Below the pieces are notes generated by a model, which searched no databases, was not told the DNA's origin, and was given only the letters and a program-made list of their open reading frames with translations. A stretch of DNA of 64,000 nt from Pseudoalteromonas flavipulchra NCIMB 2033 = ATCC BAA-314 (GTDB taxonomy: Bacteria > Pseudomonadota > Gammaproteobacteria > Enterobacterales > Alteromonadaceae), in the NCBI GenBank assembly GCA_000814665.1, contig JWIH01000012.1, positions 124,001-188,000 of the forward strand, in the 5' to 3' direction. Each line of letters opens with the position of its first letter. Within the stretch, counting starts at the first letter, position 1. Below are positions 56,742 to 64,000 of this stretch, piece after piece. The translations under genes and the position numbers were made by a program.

Positions 56742-58715
56742 ATGCGCTATGAGATTGCAGCCATTCGGTTTGATACGGTTAATCGAACGCTGACGAGTAG
56801 CACAGACTCCATCAGACTTGAGCCTAAGCCTTACTTATTGCTACAAACCTTAATTGCAGCAAATGGTAATGTTGTTTCGCGCGATAAGCTCATTGCAGAA
56901 GTGTGGCAAGGTCGCGTAGTCACAGAAAGCGCAATCAATAAAGCCGTGTCGACGTTGCGCCAGTATATGAATAAATTAGATGGTAAAACTGAGTATATAG
57001 AGACTATCCCTACCCTTGGATACCGACTGATTCCCGCAGTCACAAGTCATACTCCGGCAACAATAAATAAGACCAGCTCCCGGATCGTGCCACTTTTAGG
57101 TGCTTCACTACTTATTACCAGCGTATGTGCATTTGTTGCCTATCAGCTCATGCAGCCAGCGCAAAATAACGAGCTACTCGCGCCCCAAAAATTAACGAGC
57201 CAGAGCGGTATTGAACTGCAGTTAAGTAGCGCGCCTCAATATAAAAGCTTTAGTTACCTGCATCCTACGAACACTCAGCAGGCGGAGTTGTGGCTCAATC
57301 ACAGCAAGCAACATAGAAAGCTGTTTTCAGGCAACATCAGCGCACAAGCCTTAAGCTCAGACACCAAACACATTGCCTATATCGACGATGATAATGGCTG
57401 TACCGTAAAACAGTTTGATATCACGCAGGCACAGCACACTACGCTATTCTCTTGCCAGCCTATCGAAAACATTAAACTAATATGGGGCGCAAATCCGCAC
57501 GACATCATTTATCGAAAACGCACAAATATACATAGTGGATACGGCCTTTACCGTTTCGACTTGAATACAAAACAACATATCCAGCTAACGCTTCCTCCAA
57601 TCTCAGGAAACCTCAGAGGCGACCACCTATTTAGTTTATCCACAACTAGAGACCAGCTCGCCGCCGCACGCTACCTTGGAGAAGATAAACACGAACTGAC
57701 GGTATACGATTACCCAAGCATGTCAGTAAAGAGCACCGTTAAGTTACCTTATAATCTCACGGCACTAACTTGGTCTGCTAGCGGGCAATCGATTTACTTT
57801 AGCGCAGGCAGCAGCATTTATCGCGCCGATATAAAATCGAGCAAAGTAGAACTGCTTCACAAGCTCACAGCTCCAATAGAAAGCCTAGTATTACAAGATA
57901 GCAACGAGACCCTGCTCTTTAACCAATATAAGTTAACTAGCCTAATTCACCTTTTCGACGTATCGGAGCAAACCTTTTCACCACTCGTTGATAATCAGGC
58001 GTTGAATCGCTTACCTCGCGCAAATCAAATGCCGCGAGTTTGGTATATTTCAGATCATGGCGCGCATTCCGCTTTATGGTCTATGGACACTGAAACACAA
58101 CAACACACTCAAGTTGACTTGGCTCACATTTTTAACTTTCAACGTTATCAACTCAACAATGACGCTTCTAAAATACTTTTTGAATATCAAGACGCCATTT
58201 ACCAGTTTGCTATCAACAGCCAAAAAACAACACAACTTATAGGTTCTGAGCTTAAGCCTTACGTTGCCAATTACAGCCAAGATAACAATGAAATCATTTA
58301 CAGCAGTGAACGCTCTGGTAGTTGGCAGTTATGGTCTCTAAATCTAATAACAAACCAACATCAGCAACTTACAACACAAGGTGGCTACAGCGGCTACAAG
58401 CTTAATAATGTGTTGTATTTTACCAAGTTTACACAGCCCGGAATTTGGCAACTGGAAGACGGGCAAGAGTCTGCAGTTGTGACGGATGTACCGGTGAGAA
58501 ACTGGCTGAATTGGCGACTCAGAGATAATGCGCTTTACTATGAAAAAGACAAAAGTATCTGGCGATTTGACCTGAAGACTAAACAAGAAAAGCTGTATTT
58601 CACCCCGCCACAACGATTTATTGGACAGTTTGATATATTGCAAAATGGCGATGTGGTTTTCAGTGAGCTGAAGCAATCAAGTGGTGAGCTTTGGCAATTA
58701 ACCGTGAAAAATTAA
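56742..58715 (+). CDS. CadC-like membrane transcriptional regulator
   Basis: The 657-residue protein has an OmpR/PhoB-type winged helix (residues 1-100; LIAEVWQGRVVTESAINKAV), a single membrane span (about 115-137, LLGASLLITSVCAFVAYQLM) and a periplasmic beta-propeller-like domain of some 500 residues with WxWS/IYF-type blades (TWSASGQSIYFSAGSSIYRA). ToxR/CadC-type regulators sense outside signals directly through such domains. The divergent neighbour, a lipoprotein esterase, is the likely target. Confidence 0.92.
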   Translation: MRYEIAAIRFDTVNRTLTSSTDSIRLEPKPYLLLQTLIAANGNVVSRDKLIAEVWQGRVVTESAINKAVSTLRQYMNKLDGKTEYIETIPTLGYRLIPAVTSHTPATINKTSSRIVPLLGASLLITSVCAFVAYQLMQPAQNNELLAPQKLTSQSGIELQLSSAPQYKSFSYLHPTNTQQAELWLNHSKQHRKLFSGNISAQALSSDTKHIAYIDDDNGCTVKQFDITQAQHTTLFSCQPIENIKLIWGANPHDIIYRKRTNIHSGYGLYRFDLNTKQHIQLTLPPISGNLRGDHLFSLSTTRDQLAAARYLGEDKHELTVYDYPSMSVKSTVKLPYNLTALTWSASGQSIYFSAGSSIYRADIKSSKVELLHKLTAPIESLVLQDSNETLLFNQYKLTSLIHLFDVSEQTFSPLVDNQALNRLPRANQMPRVWYISDHGAHSALWSMDTETQQHTQVDLAHIFNFQRYQLNNDASKILFEYQDAIYQFAINSQKTTQLIGSELKPYVANYSQDNNEIIYSSERSGSWQLWSLNLITNQHQQLTTQGGYSGYKLNNVLYFTKFTQPGIWQLEDGQESAVVTDVPVRNWLNWRLRDNALYYEKDKSIWRFDLKTKQEKLYFTPPQRFIGQFDILQNGDVVFSELKQSSGELWQLTVKN

Positions 58716-58727
58716 AGTACAAAAACA

Positions 58728-58754
58728 AAAAACCCAGCCGAAGCTGGGTTTTTA
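58728..58754. terminator. Bidirectional terminator between CadC-like gene and rpmG
   Basis: AAACCCAGC CGAA GCTGGGTTT, flanked by A-run and T-run, is a strong stem with a UUCG tetraloop read on the minus strand. It can stop both the regulator transcript and the rpmB-rpmG transcript. Confidence 0.92.
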
Positions 58755-58771
58755 TTGATTCTTGAAACGAA

Positions 58772-58927
58772 TTACTTGATTTTCGCTTCTTTGAAGATCA
58801 CGTGTTTACGAACCTTAGGGTCGAACTTTTTGATCTCCATTTTTTCAGGCATGTTACGCTTGTTCTTGTCGGTAGTGTAGAAATAACCAGTACCAGCAGT
58901 TGAAACTAAACGGATCTTATCACGCAT
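58772..58927 (-). CDS. rpmG: Ribosomal protein L33
   Basis: The minus-strand frame encodes 51 residues, beginning [20 protein letters not shown] and ending KEAKIK, the usual L33 without zinc-binding cysteines. L33 is part of the 50S subunit. It follows rpmB by 11 bases in the same operon, as in most gammaproteobacteria. The stop is at 58772-58774. Confidence 0.98.
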   Translation of the reverse strand: MRDKIRLVSTAGTGYFYTTDKNKRNMPEKMEIKKFDPKVRKHVIFKEAKIK

Positions 58928-58938
58928 GATTCAGCTCC

Positions 58939-59175
58939 TTAAACTTTTTCGCCGCGAGCACGGATATCTACTAATACCGCGTCGATGCCTTTTTTATCGA
59001 TAATACGCATACCTTTAGTAGTAGTGCGTAGAGAAACGAAACGCTTTTCGCTTTCAACCCAAAAACGGTGTGTTTGTAGGTTAGGTAGGAAGCGACGCTT
59101 AGTAGCGTTGCGCGCGTGCGAACGGTGGTTACCAACCACTGGGCGCTTACCTGTAACTTGACAGACTTTAGACAT
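58939..59175 (-). CDS. rpmB: Ribosomal protein L28
   Basis: The 78-residue protein begins [20 protein letters not shown], the L28 signature, and continues [17 protein letters not shown]. It is the standard length. It is a 50S subunit protein and heads the rpmB-rpmG operon. Cys residues are absent beyond the first, so it is the zinc-free form. Confidence 0.98.
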   Translation of the reverse strand: MSKVCQVTGKRPVVGNHRSHARNATKRRFLPNLQTHRFWVESEKRFVSLRTTTKGMRIIDKKGIDAVLVDIRARGEKV

Positions 59176-59634
59176 GTCTATGTATCTCCAATAACTTCGC
59201 TCGAGCTTAATTTTCCCTTAAAGGCCTTTTAACTGCGTGCCCTAGGTAAAATCAAAGGGCGCTCTTTATACAGTATCTACAGGCAGAGATCAAGGATCTG
59301 ATCCTACTGAAATCAGCTCATGGGTAAATTTGATAGCGGCCAATTATAATGATCCGAAGCCCACTAGGAAAGTAAAAACTGCATTTAAATTGAACTAATT
59401 TATAAAATTTATACAAATATGCTGATTTAACGAGCAAATTTCTTTTTTGGCCCTTTGTCGATGGTGATTTTGACTGTTTAATTTTCGTGCTTATGCGTAT
59501 ATTTAGGCAGCAACACTCCACCAGCTACCTCACACTTCGAGTAAAAGCTGAATGATCAAGTTCCATTCCACTTTGCTCAGTTCAAAAGGACAGCTTGAGA
59601 AAGCGAAACCCACCTGATAAAACAGCAACTCAGC
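59176..59634. other. Intergenic region upstream of rpmB and downstream of radC
   Basis: About 460 bases without a supported gene. It should carry the rpmB promoter. A 67-codon frame here has no ribosome site or family resemblance. Confidence 0.45.
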
Positions 59635-60309
59635 TTAAATCAGTCCTCGTTCGGCAAACGAAATACAATGACTTCCGGCGACGATTAAATGGTCAAGCAC
59701 ATTAATATCAACCAGTGCCAAGCCTTGCTGCAATTTTTTCGTGATGAGTTTATCCGCTTCGCTGGGCTCTGCTACGCCCGATGGATGGTTGTGGGCAAAA
59801 ATCACGGCTGCACTGTGACATTTGAGTGCCGCCTTTACTACTTCTCTTGGATAAACCGAAGCCGCGTTAATTGTGCCGTGAAACAACACTTCATCTTTTA
59901 TCAGGCGATTTTGGTTGTCTAGATACAGCACCATAAACACTTCATGCCCAAGCCCCCGTAGTTGAGCACTCAAATAGTCACGTACCGCTGTCGGGTTTTG
60001 AAATACCGTTTCTCTTAAGCACTCTTCTTTTAGATAACGCCGACTTAGCTCCAAAACGGCCTGTAACTGAGTGTATTTAGCAACGCCTAAGCCTTTTAAC
60101 GCTGAAAACTCTTCTAACGAGGCATTGAATAAACGCTGTAACGTTTGTTGTTCTTGTAACAAGGATTCGGCAAGCTCTATGGCATTTAATCCTTTGATCC
60201 CAGTGCGTAAAAAGATAGCCAATAACTCGGCATTGGATAACGCCTCAGGGCCTTGCTCTATTAACTTTTCTCTTGGTCGTGCAGATTTGGGTAAGGCTGA
60301 TATTTGCAT
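59635..60309 (-). CDS. radC: RadC-family JAB-domain protein
   Basis: The 224-residue protein has the RadC N-terminal helix-hairpin-helix region (IELAESLL...ALKGLGVAKYTQLQAV) and a JAB/MPN metalloprotease-like core with VIFAHNHPSGVAEPSEAD (HxH...D). It is the usual length. The name is historical; the function is not settled. It is divergent from coaBC, the common gammaproteobacterial arrangement. Confidence 0.96.
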   Translation of the reverse strand: MQISALPKSARPREKLIEQGPEALSNAELLAIFLRTGIKGLNAIELAESLLQEQQTLQRLFNASLEEFSALKGLGVAKYTQLQAVLELSRRYLKEECLRETVFQNPTAVRDYLSAQLRGLGHEVFMVLYLDNQNRLIKDEVLFHGTINAASVYPREVVKAALKCHSAAVIFAHNHPSGVAEPSEADKLITKKLQQGLALVDINVLDHLIVAGSHCISFAERGLI

Positions 60310-60437
60310 CCTACTATTCCTTATCTTTGTATGTCTCCTTGACTAAATTAAGCTTAGCGGGTGATCACGATTATTCAAAAGCAAACACAGACTGTGATAT
60401 CTTTAGTTTATTGATACTGTGATCGTATAAAACAAAC

Positions 60438-61634
60438 ATGCAAAGAAATAAACGCCTCTTACTTGGGATCAGCGGTGGTATCGCTGCTTACAAATGCGCA
60501 GAACTCGTTCGCCGCCTAAAAGAACAGCAAATAGATGTCAAAGTGGTGATGACTGAGTCTGCTAAGCACTTTATCACGCCACTGACAATGCAGGCGGTCT
60601 CTGGTGAAATCGTTTCTGACTCTTTGCTTGACCCACAAGCAGAAGCATCAATGGGCCATATCGAATTTGCAAAATGGGCAGACCTAGTGCTGGTTGCTCC
60701 AGCGACCTCGAATATCCTCGCCAAAATGGCGGCGGGTATTGCAGATGATTTACTGACCACATTACTGCTCGCAACGCCCGCGCCTGTTGCCGTAGCGCCG
60801 GCAATGAATCAACAGATGTATGCGCACCTATCGACTCAAGCAAACCTCAATACCTTAGCTTCACGCTATGTCCAAATCTGGGGACCCGGTAAAGGCGAGC
60901 AAGCCTGCGGAGATGTAGGCGCAGGACGCATGCTTGAACCTCACGAGTTGGTGCAATTGTGTTTAGCTGCACTTCGCCCTACTGAGCAAGTATTAGCAGG
61001 AAAAACGGTAACTATTACTGCAGGACCGACGCGTGAAGCATTAGATCCGGTACGTTTTATTACTAACCACAGTTCAGGAAAAATGGGCTTTAGCCTTGCT
61101 GAGGCGGCAAAGGCTTTAGGTGCAAGCGTAAATCTGATCGCAGGCCCAGTTTCACTGAATACCCCCACTGGAATTACTCGAATTGATGTAGAAAGTGCTG
61201 AGCAGATGCAACAAGCTGCACTCGAGTATGCCGTACAATCGGATATTTTTATCGGCTGCGCTGCGGTCGCTGATTACCGTGCAGCCACCGTTGCCGAGCA
61301 AAAGATCAAAAAGCAAGGTGATGAAATCACACTTACACTGGTCAAAAACCCCGATATTATCGCTACTGTCGCAGCACTAAAACAGTCTCGCCCTTATACC
61401 GTTGGTTTTGCCGCTGAGACGCAGAATGTCGCCGAATATGCGCAAGGAAAATTGGTCAATAAAGGGTTGGATATGATCTGTGCGAATGATGTGTCGGATA
61501 GCACAGGTGGTTTTAATTCTGATAACAACACATTGACCCTATATTGGAAAAAAGACCGACTTGAACTCCCTCACTCTAGCAAAAAAGAGTTAGCACTTAC
61601 TGTCATGCAAGCTATTGCCGAAAAGATAAAATAA
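60438..61634 (+). CDS. coaBC: Phosphopantothenoylcysteine decarboxylase/synthetase (CoaBC)
   Basis: The 398-residue bifunctional enzyme has the CoaC flavoprotein domain first ([30 protein letters not shown]) and the CoaB synthetase domain after about residue 185 ([43 protein letters not shown]). It makes 4'-phosphopantetheine from phosphopantothenate and cysteine with CTP in CoA synthesis. The length is typical. Confidence 0.97.
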   Translation: MQRNKRLLLGISGGIAAYKCAELVRRLKEQQIDVKVVMTESAKHFITPLTMQAVSGEIVSDSLLDPQAEASMGHIEFAKWADLVLVAPATSNILAKMAAGIADDLLTTLLLATPAPVAVAPAMNQQMYAHLSTQANLNTLASRYVQIWGPGKGEQACGDVGAGRMLEPHELVQLCLAALRPTEQVLAGKTVTITAGPTREALDPVRFITNHSSGKMGFSLAEAAKALGASVNLIAGPVSLNTPTGITRIDVESAEQMQQAALEYAVQSDIFIGCAAVADYRAATVAEQKIKKQGDEITLTLVKNPDIIATVAALKQSRPYTVGFAAETQNVAEYAQGKLVNKGLDMICANDVSDSTGGFNSDNNTLTLYWKKDRLELPHSSKKELALTVMQAIAEKIK

Positions 61635-61682
61635 CCTTCATGTAAAAGACTGGAAAGAAACTGAATAAAACATTAACATGAT

Positions 61683-61713
61683 ACCCCGATAACGTGTAAA
61701 CGAGTCGGGGTTT
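61683..61713 (+). terminator. Possible terminator after coaBC
   Basis: ACCCCGA and TCGGGGT pair around a 15-base loop and are followed by only two T bases, 49 bases after the coaBC stop. It is a weak Rho-independent signal. Confidence 0.5.
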
Positions 61714-61791
61714 GCACTTCTGCGCATCACTCTCTGTGCTTAATAAACCCGGCAAAAACAATATAACAATTAGAAAAATAAGGGAAATTTC

Positions 61792-62379
61792 ATGCCAGCG
61801 ACAAAACGTAGTAATCGCAAAGAGCAAATTCTTCAATCACTCGCACAAATGCTGGAAACCAGCCCAGGACAGCGTATCACCACAGCTAAACTCGCTGCTG
61901 AAGTCGGGGTTTCAGAAGCTGCGCTTTATCGCCACTTTCCAAGTAAAGCGAGAATGTTTGAGGGGCTTATTGAGTTCATCGAAGATACGTTACTGTCACG
62001 CATTAATTTAATCCTAGAAAACGAAAAAGAAACCCGTAACCGGATCTACAACATTCTTACTTTACTCCTAGCCTTTGCAGAGAAAAATCCAGGGATCACA
62101 CGTATTTTAACGGGTGATGCACTACAAGGTGAGCAAGAACGCTTACGTGAACGAGTACAAAGCTTATTTGAAAAGCTTGAGACACAATTCAAACAAGTAT
62201 TAAGAGAACGTAAACTACGAGAAGGTAAGGCATTCACGAGCGAAGAAAGTGTACTGGCTAACCTATTCTTAGCTTTTGTTGAAGGTAAGATGAATCAGTT
62301 TGTCAGAAGTGACTTTAAAGCAAAACCAACCGCGCAATTCGATAAACAGTGGGTTGAGCTTGAGAAAATCTGGCTTTAA
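61792..62379 (+). CDS. slmA: Nucleoid occlusion factor SlmA
   Basis: The 195-residue TetR-type protein has an N-terminal HTH ([20 protein letters not shown]) and the helical ligand-type domain of SlmA with [14 protein letters not shown] sequence and [15 protein letters not shown] near the end. SlmA binds SBS sites over the chromosome and stops FtsZ ring formation over the nucleoid. Its usual neighbour dut is absent between coaBC and slmA here. AGGGAAA precedes the ATG. Confidence 0.95.
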   Translation: MPATKRSNRKEQILQSLAQMLETSPGQRITTAKLAAEVGVSEAALYRHFPSKARMFEGLIEFIEDTLLSRINLILENEKETRNRIYNILTLLLAFAEKNPGITRILTGDALQGEQERLRERVQSLFEKLETQFKQVLRERKLREGKAFTSEESVLANLFLAFVEGKMNQFVRSDFKAKPTAQFDKQWVELEKIWL

Positions 62380-62485
62380 GCACCTGCGGCTAGCCGCTTA
62401 AATACATCCGCACACCGCAGAGCATTTTAGTTTCACCGTTAAAAGTGATAAAAACATCATAAATACATACTAAAATGCTCTAAAT

Positions 62486-64000
62486 ATGACTCTAAAACTC
62501 TCTCTCTTAAGCGCAGCACTTTTTAGTGTAAGCAGCTTAGCAGCTAAACCCAGTCTTGAATTTAAAGATGTTTTTGATTTTCGTTACCCTCAGGGTACGG
62601 TGATCTCCGAACAAGGCACATTCCTCGGCCTAAGTGCAAAGCCTTACCGTGGTGACAGCGAAGGGCAAGTGTATTCTCTCAATAATAAAGCACTGATTGC
62701 ATCGGTTCCCCGTGGCACGAATCCAGTTATCAATAAAGGCGGTCAATGGGTTAGCTTTACCCAGCGCCCTACCCTACTTGAAAAAGAAACGGCAGATAAA
62801 AAGAAGAAAAAAACACTAAAAAACAACTTAGTGTTGGTGAACACCACAACTAAGGCCCAGCAAACCTTTAGCTCGGTTAAAGATTATCAACTTTCAGATG
62901 ATGGCCTATGGCTGGTGTATCGTGAGGATGCAAAAAAAGGCGACAACAAATCAGACGCAAAAGCGAATACAGACGAGCAAACTAATGAGCTCAAAATCAG
63001 TGCAGATAAAGGCGACGAAACCTTAACGCTTGTAGTGCTGAATCTTTCTAACAATGAGAGCACTCGCTATGACGACATCGCAGCATACAAAGTAGCACCA
63101 AATAGTAACGCGATACTGGTCAATCAGCGCAGTGAAGACGGCAGTAAAAACCGTGTGGCCGTTATTGACTTAGCAAGCAATCAAATCACAAGTCTTATTG
63201 ATGAGCCCGGTGTGACTTTAGGAGACATTGCTTGGCAACCCAATTCTCAACATGTCGCTTTTTATTTAGGTAATTATGTCAACGATGACAAGCGCCGCCG
63301 CGACTACCAACTCAAATTATGGTCTCCAACAAGCAATAAAATAACCGACATCCACAACCCAAGCGGTTGGTTTTCAGGTAAGACAGCATCAATCAAATGG
63401 TCTGAAGATGGCTCACGACTGTTTTTTGAAAATCGTCCACAGCTTGAAGAAAAAGCCAAAGTGCTTAAATACAAAGATGAAAGCTCACTTTTTGATTACG
63501 ATACCATTCGCCAGCAAAAAGGCTTAAAGGTTTGGCACAATGCCGATCCTGAAATCAAAACTCGAGAAATAAAAACATGGAATGAAAGCCGTCGAGATCA
63601 ACATTATCAAGCGGTTTATCATATTAATGGCGAGCGTGTAGTACAGCTTGAAAACCTTCAGATGCCTGCTATTTCACTGCACACAAACGCAAATTTTGTG
63701 CTGGGCAGCGACGATACTCCCTACCTAAAGCAAATTATGTACAAGGGCTTTTATCGCGACTACTACAGCGTTGATATCAGCAGTGGTGATAAACAACTCA
63801 TTGTTAAAGAAAGTTCAAATCGCCCTACCGTCGCACCTGACGGTAAACATGCGGCCTATTTCGACGGTGAACAAGTCTGGTTGAAATCGCTATCCACACA
63901 ACAGCTTACCCCGGTCAGCAAAGCGGTTAAAAACGCACTGTTTGCTGATGATAAACATGATAAACCAGAACCAAACGAAGGGTTTGGATTTGCTGGTTGG
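62486..64000 (+). CDS. S9-family peptidase, cut by window edge
   Basis: An open frame starts at 62486 and runs past the window edge (about 505 residues visible). It begins with a Sec signal peptide (LKLSLLSAALFSVSSLAA) and continues as a beta-propeller with repeated strands (GGQWVSFTQRP; DDGLWLVYRED; APDGKHAAYFDGEQVW). A Lys-rich insert occurs near residue 110 (ADKKKKKTLK). The catalytic domain is beyond the edge, so assignment to the S9 family rests on the propeller and the secreted form. It is likely a second periplasmic or surface oligopeptidase, like that at 52628. Confidence 0.85.
   Translation, partial: MTLKLSLLSAALFSVSSLAAKPSLEFKDVFDFRYPQGTVISEQGTFLGLSAKPYRGDSEGQVYSLNNKALIASVPRGTNPVINKGGQWVSFTQRPTLLEKETADKKKKKTLKNNLVLVNTTTKAQQTFSSVKDYQLSDDGLWLVYREDAKKGDNKSDAKANTDEQTNELKISADKGDETLTLVVLNLSNNESTRYDDIAAYKVAPNSNAILVNQRSEDGSKNRVAVIDLASNQITSLIDEPGVTLGDIAWQPNSQHVAFYLGNYVNDDKRRRDYQLKLWSPTSNKITDIHNPSGWFSGKTASIKWSEDGSRLFFENRPQLEEKAKVLKYKDESSLFDYDTIRQQKGLKVWHNADPEIKTREIKTWNESRRDQHYQAVYHINGERVVQLENLQMPAISLHTNANFVLGSDDTPYLKQIMYKGFYRDYYSVDISSGDKQLIVKESSNRPTVAPDGKHAAYFDGEQVWLKSLSTQQLTPVSKAVKNALFADDKHDKPEPNEGFGFAGW

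Noticed and set aside
62380..62420. GCGGCTAGCCGC palindrome after slmA as a terminator
   Set aside because: Short stem, no T-run; not enough to call.

Overview
The window looks like a chromosomal segment of a marine gammaproteobacterium, most likely Pseudoalteromonas. The core part carries rpmG-rpmB, radC, coaBC, slmA, prlC, gor and rsmJ in a gammaproteobacterial style, several secreted peptidases (a subtilase with two PPC domains and two S9 peptidases), and a 107-bp tandem repeat built around a GTCGAGAT/ATCTCGAC hairpin of a kind I associate with Pseudoalteromonas. The genus is an inference from gene content only.

Accessory region A (1-17,872). From the left: a YcaO gene cut by the window edge with an NTF2-like partner; a C-terminal stump of a TnsD-type transposition protein ending exactly at a defective IS3-family element; a PD-(D/E)xK-type nuclease gene divergent from a five-gene Wadjet/MksBEFG-like operon (WYL regulator, Toprim JetD-like, SMC ATPase, kleisin-like, MukE-like); then a tightly coupled trio of radical SAM enzyme, small acidic protein, and a 1,368-residue nuclease-STAND NTPase; then a small orphan gene. 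Most of this reads as a defence island, probably cargo of an older, decayed Tn7-like element.

Accessory region B (about 17,873-36,882). This is an apparently intact 19-kb Tn7-like transposon inserted immediately after the stop codon of yhiN. Its ends are TGTG...CACA with two TnsB-type sites on the left and three 20-bp tandem sites on the right. A 5-6 bp direct repeat (CTAGG/ACTAGG) flanks it. tnsA, tnsB and tnsC lie at the yhiN end; two tniQ-family genes (one long TnsD type, one short) lie at the far end. The cargo between them is not defence but signalling: a five-gene operon (Tat-exported solute-binding protein, membrane hybrid kinase, PAS kinase, stand-alone receiver, REC-GGDEF-EAL), a divergent REC-GGDEF cyclase and a soluble multi-PAS hybrid kinase. 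Together they look like a mobile sensory module that sets c-di-GMP.

Core region (36,889-64,000). yhiN, secreted subtilase, repeat cluster, chemoreceptor, rsmJ, response regulator, prlC/gor divergent pair, a secreted protein of unknown role, a small HTH/DUF2975 pair, S9 peptidase, a two-domain esterase-like lipoprotein divergent from a CadC-like regulator, ribosomal proteins L33/L28, radC, coaBC, slmA and the start of another S9 peptidase cut by the window edge.

The most promising uncharacterised systems are the radical SAM/acidic protein/nuclease-STAND trio, the transposon-borne c-di-GMP signalling module, the rearranged Wadjet-like operon with its divergent nuclease, and the YcaO/NTF2-like pair. 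All assignments are from reading the translated sequence; no database search was run.
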